A DNA stretch of 64,000 nt, taken from Asparagopsis taxiformis. Taxonomy: Eukaryota > Rhodophyta > Florideophyceae > Bonnemaisoniales > Bonnemaisoniaceae. Below are positions 21,409 through 32,876 of this stretch, one piece after another. Position 1 is the stretch's first letter, and the number at the start of each line of letters is the position of its first letter. The notes under the pieces are model-generated. The model was not told the origin of the DNA, did not search any database, and worked only from the letters and a program-made list of their open reading frames with translations. Position numbers and translations under genes: made by a program. The stretch lies in the NCBI GenBank assembly GCA_030407315.1, contig JALQPE010001880.1, positions 1 to 64,000 of the forward strand, written 5' to 3'.

Positions 21409-24400
21409 AATCCGGAGAAATGGTGATGATGGTGATGGATTACATCCTACTGTGGAAGGCAGGGAAAATTGGCATTGGTTGCAGACGTTTAGAACCTCAG
21501 CTGTCCAATGCCATGAAAGGCAGTCTTTGGAAAGCCTTGGGCACGGTGCAAGCTCTTTCCTTGCCTCTGATCGGGTTTGATAACGCCTCTGGCAGCGAAT
21601 CACGGCAAGAAAAATTGGCTGATATGAGATGTCGTATATTGTCTGCCAGTTGGGACTCCCAACTTGGGAATCAAGGGACGAAATGGTGCCTTGCTGGCAT
21701 CGAGTATACACGTGTACTCGGGGGAGGACGAGGCGTTCGACGTTTATCTGCAAAACTGACGAAAGAAAATATCTCTACCCTGATTCATGCGCCCTAATGA
21801 GGCCAATACAACGTGTCGGATGTCGCCCACGTTTCCATATCCTGTTTGCGGACACTACACATACTCTATTCCTATTCGACTTGTCTCAAGGTAGAACAAG
21901 TACTATACACAAAGTACACCCGGACCACGGTTCGTGTACACTTTTCCATGGTGTATCATGCGTACACTAGCACTACATGCAGCGCATGGTGTACTCGTTC
22001 GAACCAACTGTTGCACCCACGCGGGAGCAAATGTATACGTTCAGTAGCTACCCGATTCCGCCCACCATCAAGTTCAGCGAACAATACCGCTAGTCGAGTT
22101 CAAGTCTTCCAATCTGTAGCCACTTTCCGATTTTTCCAAACCCGAAACAGGCGTTTGCAATGACGCCAAATAACTTCCAGTCGCAACCTGAACATGCTGC
22201 CATGTTGCGTTCGACGAGTACATTCACAGCGACCCCTCCGTAGGCAGCATCCATCACCTGATCAACTCGCAGTCCACAACTGAACAGAACCTACAGCCTC
22301 AAATTCCGCTCGCAAAATCTATCGTACGCCATTGAGCAGGATTTGTGCAAGAGGGAATGATACTTCAACCTGTAACTGCACGCGCATACAGACACATTGT
22401 TTGCTTTCAGCCCGTGTGTCCGACGCAGCCTGTGAGGCGGTAGGAAATGGATTTGTGCGGGATATCATACAGCAATAGCTTGGTTGTTCCCATGCATAGT
22501 CTACGACCTGCGTTGCGCTCGTTCTCAGCAATATTCCAAGTCCATCGTTATCCGTTTGGTGACTACAATTGCTGAACGGATTTCAGATCTGCATGCAAAG
22601 TAGAGTGGATAGCCACTTGACAATCTTCCCTCGCTAGTGTAGTTTGCACATATACGAGCACTTTGACCGAAGAAGCGTTCCGCGCCCCTTCTTTTCACTT
22701 TCGCTAGCGGCCGTTGTAGGCGGACGCCTGTCCCGTCCAACAAGTAGTAATCCATCCAAGCATGGCTACTCACAACTCGAAGAAGAGCTCATTGCCCGAG
22801 TCCACTGTTCCGCAGCACATGAATAGTAGCGCTACACGACGATGGGGTCGGCTCGTATAGCGCACTGCTGCACTCTGCCCATCCCTAAAACGTTACACTA
22901 CCTCCAATCTACGTACCACATAATTCCATACGCATTCCGCGACTTGCCCTACTATCAATCGTCACTGCAAAATAATAAATGCATGCATGGGGAGCGTCAA
23001 CGGATCAGCACCTCTGCTGGTTTCCAGACGCATCCCGGTCTCCATGATCGTGTTCTCATTCTCGCCTATAAACCTGTCCTGTTTCCTTCTTTTGCACTGC
23101 CCTCATCTTTCAACTTTTCTGACATCTACAGAGCCGGTGCGACTGAAAGAAGCTGCCACACATTGAACGCCATCAGTGTTTGTAGTCTAATACTATGTAG
23201 TTGTAAATATCGCGCTGTCGTAGTACTCGAAAGAACAATGGTTCTGGTGCAGTCCAGATAGTCGATCCGGTCACGAAAAACAATTACTGGACGCGTGAGA
23301 CTGTAAGTATGAATAGAGTGTGCATAGCGTATGTAGGCGGAACTAAAATAGTTTAACAGCGAATGTATCCAACCATGCGTTGATGGAATAGAGTATGGCA
23401 TGGAGCGGATCACGTAGTCGCAAGTGCCGCAGTGCAGAACCTGAGAAACGCATGCAGCGCCACGATGGCATCAACACTCAGCGGTCACAACCAACACATT
23501 CATTCATGTGACGCAACCGGTGCGCGCACTCAGATGCTATCAGTGGTGCGAAGAATGGTCCAACCATTTCGCATCGGCATTATTATCGCGTCGCACGAGG
23601 TGGTTTTGACGCGACGCGGCGGCTCGCACGACCAATACAGTGTACATACTGTCGCGCTCTCTTGCTTAGCACCCACTACCATGGGCAACGACAACAATTG
23701 CTGTCGAGCGCTACCACAGTTGCATCCATCGCGACAACGCTGTGGCAAAAACACAAACCGCATCCCCGGGGAGTACGCATGCCAACGTGAGCTTTCTTGT
23801 GCGATAGTGTCGATTCGACACTCTCCTGATGTTCGGTAGTGTATGGTTTGGTCTCAGTGTCAATTGAAACTCCCAAACAGTTCACATTGACTCGGAATCG
23901 CACTGTCCACACCAATTGACAGTTCGCGCCATCTCAATCGTCGTACAAATCCTGATCATCTCCGCTATGTGTCGATCATTGTGCAATCATCATGATCCGA
24001 CAAACTGCACGCCAGTTTTCATCCCTTCGCCGTCCCAACTGAAAACCCATCCCCTGACATGGCGCCGATGGCCGCAAAATTGTCAATTGCTGTCTGCAAG
24101 CAGCGCATACGTTTCGTGTAGCAGTCTCAACCGCACAAGAACTTCCTGACCTCTAACGATTCATTATTCAACATGTCTAACACACAATTGTGACTGGTGA
24201 AGGGATGTTTGCTGTGTTGGAGTGCGCGTAGGTGTGACCGATCATGGTTGAATGTTGCTCGCGCCGTTGTGAAGATTTGTACTGAAGCCAGTGCTTACTA
24301 TGATGCCTGTGAAATCCGAAACGCTGCGAGGTGCACCGTATACGTCAACTGGCTCTACGTTTCCAGTCTACGTACGAAATCATCACGTGCATGTATGGAC

Positions 24401-24689
24401 CCCCGGTCTGCAACAACAGTCTTGACAGCATTCACCCAAACCGAAGCCAACATCTCGCTGTATAACAGTCGTGCTGCATTTGAAAACGTAAACTCTGCGT
24501 CACACACTGTCACTATTGCAGCTCGTCCGTTTCAACCATAGCTTAATAAATTTCGGCACTACTACTTTGACCTATAGCCTCCATCACACTCTTTTCAATT
24601 CCAACATTCCTTTATCATCTTTCTTCCTTGCACTCTGCTATTTTCCATCCACAAGCACTATACTAATCGATAGAACATGGGGATTATAA
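21409..24689. other. Gene-free cargo stretch of the CMC transposon
   Basis: Several open frames of 60-185 codons occur on both strands, but none shows a recognisable domain and they overlap each other. A possible decayed TBCD tail at 21409-21800 is not convincing. No repeat structure stands out except short TGTACAC-type repeats near 21900-21970. Confidence 0.4.
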
Positions 24690-25247
24690 TCACACCCCTT
24701 TCACCACCATCCTGAAGCGTCGCAAGAGACACAGCAATTCCTTCATGGTCCATAGGCGACAAGCAAATTGTGGTGACAGTATCACCACTGCTATCCTTGT
24801 TGTCTCCATTTTCTGAGAAGCATTATGACCGGGATATAGTTCCCTCTTGTCGAAAAACACTTTGAGACCATTGGCGACAAGTTCTTCAAACAACGGTTCT
24901 GCAATGAATTGTTTGTCGGGGCCAGCGTGGCTGATGAAGACATCGTAGAGTTCATCTGCTCCATTGTCTGTTGTTGTGCTTGTGTTCGGTAGTGGGAAGG
25001 GTTGGGGGAGGAATGATAGAGGAGGAGGTTGATCGCACGATGGGAGTTGGGTATCGTCAGATATGAGATCGATGTAGCCCATGATCTTTGATGTTAGAAG
25101 GTGTAATCGGGATGAATCAGCGATGTAATGGGCTTCAAGGACAAAACCTTCCACGGTGGCAATAATGGAAGATGATGCGCCTTGGTGGTATGTTACATTC
25201 GATGGATAGTTGAAGAATGATCCGATAAACTCCTTATTGCAGACCAA
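24690..25247 (-). pseudogene. TIR-domain protein, truncated
   Basis: 185 codons. After about 95 residues of unrecognised N-terminus and a Pro-rich stretch comes a TIR domain: YDVFISHAGPDKQF (about 24950-24910), GLKVFFDKREL, then AVVILSPQFACRLW and the TMKEL helix with the Glu that serves as catalytic residue in NAD-cleaving TIR domains. The middle (GHNASQKMETTRI) is shorter than usual, and the frame stops just after the conserved Glu helix, so the domain end and any NB-ARC or repeat part are missing. It lies on the same strand as the NB-ARC pseudogene but about 17 kb away with TBCD between, so I do not treat them as one gene. Probably a decayed fragment. Confidence 0.7.
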
Positions 25248-25260
25248 GTGAGGAGTTTAG

Positions 25261-25895
25261 GTGCTGCTCATTGTGGTACTATCGCCGTCCAGCTGTGCTT
25301 CATCCAGCGCTTCTGCAGACTGCTCATTCCAAGACACAGACTTCGTATGGACGTCCGATCGATTCTTGTCATATGGTTACGGGTTTGCTGCTGCAAAAGT
25401 TGAGATAATGTTTCCATCTGCACTGAACGAGTTCAGAAAACCAACGAGTAACAGTTCCATTCTGATCGTCAACAACAATCTAAACAACACAATTACCGTG
25501 AAGAATATGCGACGAATCGCCGGATGTTTGACACGACGAGTAGTTTAGGCCAAAGATGCCCGTTGGAAATTGTGAAACTCGAAATATCGCGATCAATGCG
25601 CTTTGATACGTCACACACCTTCCGTATCTCCATCAATTCCGACTCTCTATTGAACGTCAACATTGTTGGCCCATCCTCCGAAACTCCAAACGCGGACACG
25701 TCTGGAAGAAATAGAGAGACCGACTCGATTGTGTTATCCACTAGTCGCTGGTGCAAGTTGTGCAATTCCTACGCTGCAGGATCAGCGTGTGCAGTTTCGC
25801 CGTGGCGGGATAAACCAGTGAAATCGATCCAGAGTGATATTTTAATACGATTTGATTTCACGGCGCATACAATTGCTAGCTATTGGTCAAGTTAG
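25261..25895 (+). pseudogene. Unrecognised coding-like region in two frames
   Basis: Two overlapping plus-strand frames (25261-25548 and 25524-25895) read like one protein with a frame change near 25530-25548. The first opens with a hydrophobic, Ser-rich segment resembling a signal peptide; the second contains an amphipathic strand-rich stretch (KLEISRSMRFDTSHTF) and several Cys. I do not recognise a family. It could be a decayed secreted protein gene or chance. Confidence 0.25.
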
Positions 25896-28080
25896 TATAG
25901 ACCAACCCTTTGCGCCTCGGTAAGCTTCTCTATCGATATTGAACCTTCGGCTGTTCAGGATGGCAGGCTGGTTGTACATCTGTACCTTCTGGTAGGCATT
26001 ATGAAGTACTCGTCTCCCTATATTACCTAGCCTCTCAAGAAAATAAACTAGAGAGCTACCATCGTAGCGACATTATTGTTCTACATGCGAGCAAAAGTCG
26101 CACATCCCAAACTTGCACTCTATAATTTCACACACAAGTTTTGCGATGGGTTGAAGGACAGAAGGGCGCGCTTCACAACATTTTCGGGCGCGGTGGAGGA
26201 TGGTGACAGATCAAGCAAGGGCCGCTGAATGGACGGGAAATAGAAAGGTTTGGGTTTGGTGATATGCATCTTAAGAGTGGTGCGCTGAGGTAGAACCGAT
26301 CAAGGGGAGCGAGAGAAACCTGGAGAGGGAAAAGGAAGCGGGGTGCTGAAGAAACGGACAGTGCATTGTGGGGGTGTGTGAGCGCTGAAGGGAGCAGTCC
26401 AGACGAGAGAAGCATTTACCCTTGGTGTTCCAAGTGTGTTACAAGCAAGCAAAGAGATAAGGGTTGGTTGTGGAGATGCATGGAACGGAAAGAGCTAAGA
26501 GAGTTTAGGCAATGAGACAGAGCGTTCGGGAGGAGGATCGGAGATTTCGGCGGTGGACGAGCAGTGCGGCGATGACGCGATGTGGGGATGCTAAGGGATT
26601 TATTTGTCGCGAGGTGGGAAGATGTAGCGGACTGTAAAATGAGTTGTATTGGGAGCTCATGGGAAAGAGTTAATTTTTCAACATAGATACTGCTGACTTG
26701 CAGCTGTCAGTGAGGTTCGGACTTTGATTCGAGGACGACTAAGAGAGTCATCACTGCGTGATATAAAACACAGACACCAGCGTGGGGCCCGAAGTACTGC
26801 AGTATGGATGCAAGTTGGGGACTTGCGGGCTGCGTGACACTCTGCCATGTGGTTCATAACTGTATTTCAAGAGGTTGATCAGCTCAAGTTTCGCACACGG
26901 CGCGGTATGGGGGCCAGGACACGATGACGCAGCTGAACTGTTATGACAGGCGCGTATAATTTTGAAAATACAAAAAATGCAAGAACGAGAGCAAAATTCC
27001 CTGATCAGATTGCTCAGGACACACCGAGATACACGAATTGGCCTATGAAGTATCAACAAGTCAGGGCAGCAACATATAATGCCTAGCATCGTCACTCGAG
27101 ACAAATCAGTCTCCTTGCAACTGATGCAAGGCATGTCGACCCATGACTGTTCAACACTCAAGTCCCCAAGTACCAGGAAGAATAACTTCTTGGAGGCGAT
27201 TTCATGATCATCAAAACTCCTATTGCTGCAAACTGCTGAGACCAGAGTCCTAGATTTGAGCAAACTTCTCTCTTGTCTCTTCCATCCTATCTCCGGCATT
27301 AGGCACACCCGAAATGCGAACCCTGAGATAGGTCGGCAAAGCTCTCTTCGATCCAAAGCTCCAACCTGCCCCTGGTCCATAATCGCCACAGTGTTCTCTC
27401 TATGCATCGCACTGTAATGGTGAATAACTCCTCCAGCGTTTATCTTGTCAATGTTTTATTGCATCTCGATACGCCATTCTAGTTGGCATCTTAGAAACGA
27501 TTGATTGATCATCACTTTTGCAAATGATAGTTCACATCGTAAATCCGATCGTCACGCAAACGCTAGCGTTGGCGCACACATTATTGATTTCAAGCCAGCC
27601 ATTGTTCCTCCTCTATGCAGTATTTTCGAATAGATGGTTCACACATTGAAAAACAGATAGAGATGACAAAGCTACTTTCAGACAGCCAATTTTGTCTGCT
27701 TACACAAAAAACCATCAAAGAGTTGTTATATGTGCAGAGTGTAAGCTAGGCTCCCGACGATTACGTGGATGATTTGAGTCTCCTGGAGGGAATATACTGG
27801 AAAGTGATTCATATTATCTATTCTGCGATTATGAGATGGAAAAGCTTGGTTGAAGTGGAAAGTTATTCCAGTACAAACGTTCGATTGTTGTATGAATCTG
27901 TGTATAAATTACGTGAAACTCGCCGCCGGACTACCACAAATGCTCTGTATTCCTGTTCATGTACGAGAAATCATCTCTTCTCTTTGGATCTGGTCACAAA
28001 GAACAGCGATTAGTTCTACAATCAAGTGATAGTTCCGGCGACTCATTTGGTTCTAGCTTCACTGTCGGTATTTTGTACCA
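25896..28080. other. No convincing gene
   Basis: Holds a 218-codon minus-strand open frame (26751-27407) with no recognisable domain and a composition rich in Cys and Ser, and a purine-rich plus strand at about 26200-26620. I see no motif that supports a gene. Confidence 0.4.
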
Positions 28081-29064
28081 ATGAATAGAAAGAAAGGTGA
28101 GATGAATGTGGAATGGGTGATTTGTGGCGACGGAAGCGTTGACAAGAGTGGACTTACGCTGGAGAATGGGAAGATGTATGGAAATGAATGCAAGACGGGT
28201 GGCTATGAATCTTATTATCAAATCGATTTTCAGTCTCTAAACGTGTGGAATGTGACATTGGAAGTTCCAGTGATGGAAACGATGATATACGAAATTGGGA
28301 CAGGTGTTTCAAATGAAGGTGAAGCAAAAGCATCTCTCAGTGAAAGTATATCTCCATGTTCAATTTACAGTAATCTAAACGGCAATATTATTGCTCGAAG
28401 AAAGACCGGAAAGTACCTTGCACTGAGTCCGAAGAATGGAAATGTTGGGAGACAATTGGAAGCATGGTGTTTTGAGAATAGAGGAGTGCCCGTTTTCATT
28501 GGTGGGCCTGGTGCGAGATGTCCAATTTACAACATAAAGAGGTATCAGGTGGACGATCAAGGGCACATTTTGATGAGCCAAAAGTCTGGTTTCTGTGCAA
28601 TTGCGTCCATGGTGAATGCGATTGACTGTCTAGTAGGCCGGTTGCGGGCTGAAGAAGCAATGTCGCTTTGGAGAAACACTACACCAAAGGTGAGGAGTCT
28701 GAAAGATTTAAACAACCTCATTCAAGATCTGAAGTTCAATTTATGCGTTAGAAAAGTTTCCAAAGATGAAAAGGAAGCTTTGGAATTGGACAGATTCAAA
28801 TGGTTGGCAGAAAGGAAAAAAGGAGTATGGATTGTGAGAGTAGAGAAGAAGAAAATTGCTGACCATTGCTTCGTTATTGATGGTTATCGAGGTTTGGTAG
28901 TTGACAGCTATTCGAGTCTCCCGCTAAAGCTTTCAAAGGCAGTTCTGAAACGGATGGGAGGCTCGAAAGTGCGTGAACTTGAAGTTACAGATATCAGACA
29001 GCTTTGCCATGAGAGAAGGAAGAAACGCAAGGTATCTGAGACAGAAGTCATCAGTTTAGTCTAA
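28081..29064 (+). CDS. Papain-like cysteine protease candidate carried by the CMC transposon
   Basis: 327 residues, intact. The C-terminal half has the layout of a papain/Josephin-type protease: Cys172 in KSGFCAIASMVNAID, His262 in ADHCFVIDGYRG and Asp275 in VVDSY, with a helix of charged residues between. The N-terminal half (residues 1-150) is unrecognised. It faces the transposase tail-to-tail and lies within the element ends, so it is probably transposon-encoded, as Ulp1-type proteases are in some other DNA transposons; substrate unknown. The start is the first ATG after stops. An alternative is a captured host deubiquitinase-like gene. The protease call rests only on spacing of the triad. 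Confidence 0.6.
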   Translation: MNRKKGEMNVEWVICGDGSVDKSGLTLENGKMYGNECKTGGYESYYQIDFQSLNVWNVTLEVPVMETMIYEIGTGVSNEGEAKASLSESISPCSIYSNLNGNIIARRKTGKYLALSPKNGNVGRQLEAWCFENRGVPVFIGGPGARCPIYNIKRYQVDDQGHILMSQKSGFCAIASMVNAIDCLVGRLRAEEAMSLWRNTTPKVRSLKDLNNLIQDLKFNLCVRKVSKDEKEALELDRFKWLAERKKGVWIVRVEKKKIADHCFVIDGYRGLVVDSYSSLPLKLSKAVLKRMGGSKVRELEVTDIRQLCHERRKKRKVSETEVISLV

Positions 29065-29401
29065 TTACCGATAGTGAAACTTCGTTTTGTCCATTGATCT
29101 GATTACTGGAGCAATAGCAGTTTTGACTTGAGCATGTTGGCAATAAAACTTAATCTGATTGCTACAGTGATACAATATGATATAATTCTATCTCTTCAGA
29201 CCTACATAGATCTGATCAGATTATGGCTCGAGCCATAATGATTTACTGGAATATGAAGAAGTCTGCTCAGCAGTTGATATTCTTGACGAATCCCGCCTTA
29301 GTGGTTCTCCCTTCCAAAATTTCAATTATACTTTCAAGCCACTTTCGCAGCCGCTGCACAATTCAAATTAAACAACTTCAAAATATGCCGCCTAAAATTT
29401 A
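29065..29401. other. Intergenic between convergent transposon genes
   Basis: AT-rich spacer between the protease candidate and the transposase C-terminal frame; probably holds both 3' ends. No motif seen. Confidence 0.4.
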
Positions 29402-30085
29402 CTATGATAGCCCACGTACCGTCACAAGATTGTCTCGCCGATACAGTTTCAGATTTTCATGCAAAGGGTCAATGTAGTACCTTCTATCATTGATATCCAT
29501 GAAAGCAACCATGCGGTTCATACAACTGATGTGTTCAACCGATTTGTGGCGACCTTTTGGGCGGAGAGAATTTCGGGCTGAACGACTTCTCTCAGAAAAA
29601 TAAAGTTCTGTCCGGTTATCAGAACTAAGGGAAATTTCCCAGTGAATCTTTGCGAGCGTAGTATACCCTTCCTTTCGCTGTGAAGTGAAGAAGTCTACAT
29701 ATGAGAATTTTACCTCCCATAATTCATCAACATATCCGTAGTATACGTCGACCGTATTTCTTTCTCGATCCATGGAACTATTCGTATCTCCTGTTATGAA
29801 ATTGCAAGCGACACAAAATTTCTGTCTCGCCGACTCCCCTTGTTTCCTCAGGCGTCTTTTGTACTGATCTATAGTTTCCAGCTCGAGCGGAGAGTCTGAG
29901 TCTCCATAGATAATTTTGATCCTTTCATGTCTGGAAATTTGTAATATTGAAACATCATCTGAACCAGGTGGCAACATTATTAAAACTTGTGCCATTGCTG
30001 CTTGAGCTCTATTTCCTCCCGAGATGGGATTTCCCTTTGAAAGTAACTCGTATCTCTTCCTCGTAATGTGTTTCATTCTCATCAA
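29402..30085 (-). CDS. Transposase C-terminal extension frame
   Basis: 227-codon frame overlapping the end of the transposase frame by 77 bases in the +1 frame. Rich in basic residues and aromatic pairs (KIIYGDSDSP, VDVYYGYVDELWEVKF). It could be joined to the transposase by splicing, by +1 frameshifting, or by an indel in this copy, or be a separate small protein. Its direct overlap with the transposase suggests it was once the C-terminus. Confidence 0.55.
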   Translation of the reverse strand: MMRMKHITRKRYELLSKGNPISGGNRAQAAMAQVLIMLPPGSDDVSILQISRHERIKIIYGDSDSPLELETIDQYKRRLRKQGESARQKFCVACNFITGDTNSSMDRERNTVDVYYGYVDELWEVKFSYVDFFTSQRKEGYTTLAKIHWEISLSSDNRTELYFSERSRSARNSLRPKGRHKSVEHISCMNRMVAFMDINDRRYYIDPLHENLKLYRRDNLVTVRGLS

Positions 30086-32345
30086 ATGTTTGGTGCTCCA
30101 GCCTCATATTCCCGAGCCCTTCCCTAGCTTTGGCTGATCCTTTCTCTATTCCTCCTTGAAGTACCCGTAAAGAAAAAAGAAGATGTGTTTTGTGAAACAA
30201 GTTGGCCTCTGGTCTTCTCCTAGAACCAACTTGATCACTCAACTCTCCTACAATTCGTTCCATGAGAAACTGGGATACACTGATCAACGGACCACAGTCT
30301 CGGAGCATGTCTGGCAGCTGCAAAATCGCATGGGTTGTAGGAGTGAAACAGAAGCCGTATGCATCATCGATAAAAAAAATATCTGAGAATAGAACATGAA
30401 TTGATACAATCATCCTTCTCAAATCATCAACGTCGGATACGTTCGGTGTGGGATTTAGTATAATATGAAGTGCTTTCGATATCACGTGCCATAGCTCCAG
30501 AATCCTTGCATCAACAGACGGTCCACTGAACAATATAGGTGCGTAGTATAACCCAAACATCTTATAGTCTTCAGCCTTGTACTTATTGATAGAATCAAGA
30601 GAAAGGGGCTTCCTTCCCCAGCATGATGGAACATATCTTGCGTTCTTTCTAAGAGCCTCATCGATATCAGAGGCAACTTGAACGTCAATAATATATCCAG
30701 CTTTAAGCCTTACAGATCTTTTGTCCAATCCGAGGCAAAGTATTAAAATATGTTTGACTAATCCGAGCAAGCACAAATGCATGGGATCATAAGGGAATGA
30801 CTTGACAAAGTCAAGGTTGAGCTTGGATATTATCGGGTTTCGTTTGATACCAGTTGACGCAGTAATGGTCTGAGAGGAAGGGCAGAACTGAATACCTTCT
30901 TTGCTGGATAGCTCGATATATTCCCATGTATCTTTCGTTTCAAGACTTGTCCGAGGTCTTGGACATTCATTTTTCATCCACTGATTGCAATAGAACTCAG
31001 AGGCACAACGCAGAATAGAATTCCTGAGATCCAAAGTTCCTTCTGGAATTGCTCTCAGACTCCTTGACACAGAGTCATATCGGGCTTCTTTCTTACAATG
31101 ACGACAGAAAAACTTGGCGTTGTGACCTGAGAATCCAATTATCTTACTCGCGGCTGGGAAATCTGCTGTAATGAATATAACATGTGCTTTCAGTTTCCTC
31201 TCCTTCTTATCGTAGCACTCAGTCATAACACCTTCCTGTAATCGACGTAAGTCCTCGACAATGGGGTGTAGAAATGAATCGAAATATGCAGAACTATGCG
31301 AACCAGGAATAAAGGCACAAACAAGAGAGTTACAAGCCTGGAATCTGTGTTTCACATCGAAATTGAGAACAGAGAAAGCTACCGGCCATGTTTGATGTGC
31401 AGTTCCCCGCCCTTGAAAAAGCTCAAATCCGTCAGATGAAAACGAGAGAAATATATTGATTTCGTTTCCGTCATCCCATTCCCGAGCTCTATGACCATGA
31501 AGTCTTCGGAAGAGAGCTCCGTCATAATAATCAGTGAAAAGTTCACCCTGAGGGAGTGATGCAGCTTGCTTAGCTCTCTTACAGCCTTCTATTATTTCTA
31601 AGAATGATGTCTCAGAGGCGCAAAGAACTTTCAGCTGATCTGATAAAAGCGAGTACCAGTACCGCCTGGCTAAGTCAACTTTCTTTCCACAAGAGGGTAG
31701 AGGACAACGTTTTACATTTGAAAGGGTACCAGTAGCGGCCATGTGGCCCTCTCGACACATAGAAACGAATCTACGCGGTACATTACCACGCCTTCTCAGT
31801 TTCGACACCAATGACTTGTACGACATTCGAGCATCGACAAACTTTGTTTGGAGAAGGGCAGAAATTTTAGATTGGGACATTTTCGATCGCTCAGTTATTC
31901 TCAGAATTTCAGATAGCTCCATTAGCTCCTGAGTTTCAGAATCTTGGGAGGAAGCTGTAAAAATACTAGAAGAGTCCGAGCTCAGCAAAGATTCTCTGTC
32001 AGAGAAGACCTCACATGGAAGACCAGCCAGCTCAAGTACATCCTCAGAAACTACAGGAAGAAGCTGTGATTCGCCAGATTGCCATCGTCTTACAAATACG
32101 TTCCGCTCCTCCGAAGTATCAGAAGACGTTGTTTGAGAGTTGCTCTCATTGCTCTCCGTTGAACTGCTCGGGGAGTCCTCCTCTTCATCAGGGCACCGTA
32201 AAAGTTCTTGCCGAAGCCAAGAAGCTCTCCGACCATGCGTTCTTTCTTGATTCAACTGTTCTGAAACATCACCTGCCTGGTCGAGTTCCATTGATGAGGT
32301 AATGATACCCTTTTGGCTGCCCATCGTGCTAGAAGAGCTTTCCAT
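30009..32345 (-). CDS. CMC-superfamily (tnp2-like) transposase
   Basis: 778 residues from ATG at 32345. The N-terminal 140 residues are acidic and Ser-rich. A zinc-ribbon-like CREGH...CPLPSCGKK lies at 197-222. The catalytic core has Asp305 in FSSDGFELF, TWPVAFSVLNF after it, Asp395 in ITADFPAASK followed by a CRHC knuckle (414-417), and the C/D(2)H signature as DPMH at 520-523 in FPYDPMHLCLLGL. A late Glu in FLMERIVGELSDQ is the likely third acid. This order is that of CACTA/En-Spm tnp2 proteins. It cuts and joins element ends carrying the terminal repeats found at 4840 and 34882. The frame is intact, so recent activity is plausible. Confidence 0.85.
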   Translation of the reverse strand: MESSSSTMGSQKGIITSSMELDQAGDVSEQLNQERTHGRRASWLRQELLRCPDEEEDSPSSSTESNESNSQTTSSDTSEERNVFVRRWQSGESQLLPVVSEDVLELAGLPCEVFSDRESLLSSDSSSIFTASSQDSETQELMELSEILRITERSKMSQSKISALLQTKFVDARMSYKSLVSKLRRRGNVPRRFVSMCREGHMAATGTLSNVKRCPLPSCGKKVDLARRYWYSLLSDQLKVLCASETSFLEIIEGCKRAKQAASLPQGELFTDYYDGALFRRLHGHRAREWDDGNEINIFLSFSSDGFELFQGRGTAHQTWPVAFSVLNFDVKHRFQACNSLVCAFIPGSHSSAYFDSFLHPIVEDLRRLQEGVMTECYDKKERKLKAHVIFITADFPAASKIIGFSGHNAKFFCRHCKKEARYDSVSRSLRAIPEGTLDLRNSILRCASEFYCNQWMKNECPRPRTSLETKDTWEYIELSSKEGIQFCPSSQTITASTGIKRNPIISKLNLDFVKSFPYDPMHLCLLGLVKHILILCLGLDKRSVRLKAGYIIDVQVASDIDEALRKNARYVPSCWGRKPLSLDSINKYKAEDYKMFGLYYAPILFSGPSVDARILELWHVISKALHIILNPTPNVSDVDDLRRMIVSIHVLFSDIFFIDDAYGFCFTPTTHAILQLPDMLRDCGPLISVSQFLMERIVGELSDQVGSRRRPEANLFHKTHLLFSLRVLQGGIEKGSAKAREGLGNMRLEHQTFDENETHYEEEIRVTFKGKSHLGRK

Positions 32346-32876
32346 TCTGTTATCTTACTTCGCTTATGAGAATTGGAAATAATGATACCAATTTGTTGCT
32401 TCTCTTGAGCTTTTCGATGGGTACACAAACTTCCCGGATAAGTAGTGGATCATTTCTGTTTCCTGAGCGTTGAATCTATTCTACTAAGATAGTTCAAGGC
32501 GTTTTTGTATTGGGGTACTCTCCAGAATTACGATGAAACGAGCAAGTTTATCGTTCTGATTGAAAATGGTCAATCAGAAGTATCAGGATCCAGCGTAGAA
32601 AAGAGAAAATGGAATCCCTGTTTCCCTAGAGGAAAGAGCGTATTCATGAAATAGAAAACCTACATCAATTGATAGGCTTCACGTAAATTTGCGGCTCAGG
32701 AAGATATCCTGGAACACGAATAGAACGGGCCCTCACATGAAGTCCTTTTTCCGCTTCCAAGTTGTGGAGGCTTGAAAAGCTACCGTAGGAATTCCTATTA
32801 ATAAGATCCTTTGGATAGACCATTTTCCCGTGTAATTGAATCATCTCCTTTCCCAGCTGCCTCCCATTGCCTCCCG
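32346..32876. promoter_or_regulatory. Divergent intergenic region of the transposon
   Basis: About 530 bp between the head-to-head transposase and the gene at 32877; it presumably contains both promoters. A 113-codon minus-strand frame (32665-33006) overlaps the neighbouring gene and is more likely a shadow. Confidence 0.4.

Noticed and set aside
5748..25247. TIR and NB-ARC pieces as two ends of one gene split by insertions
   Set aside because: Even after removing Copia-1 they are about 6 kb apart with TBCD exons on the other strand between them.
26751..27407. 218-codon minus-strand open frame
   Set aside because: No domain, odd Cys/Ser-rich composition and no supporting context; could be chance in decayed cargo.
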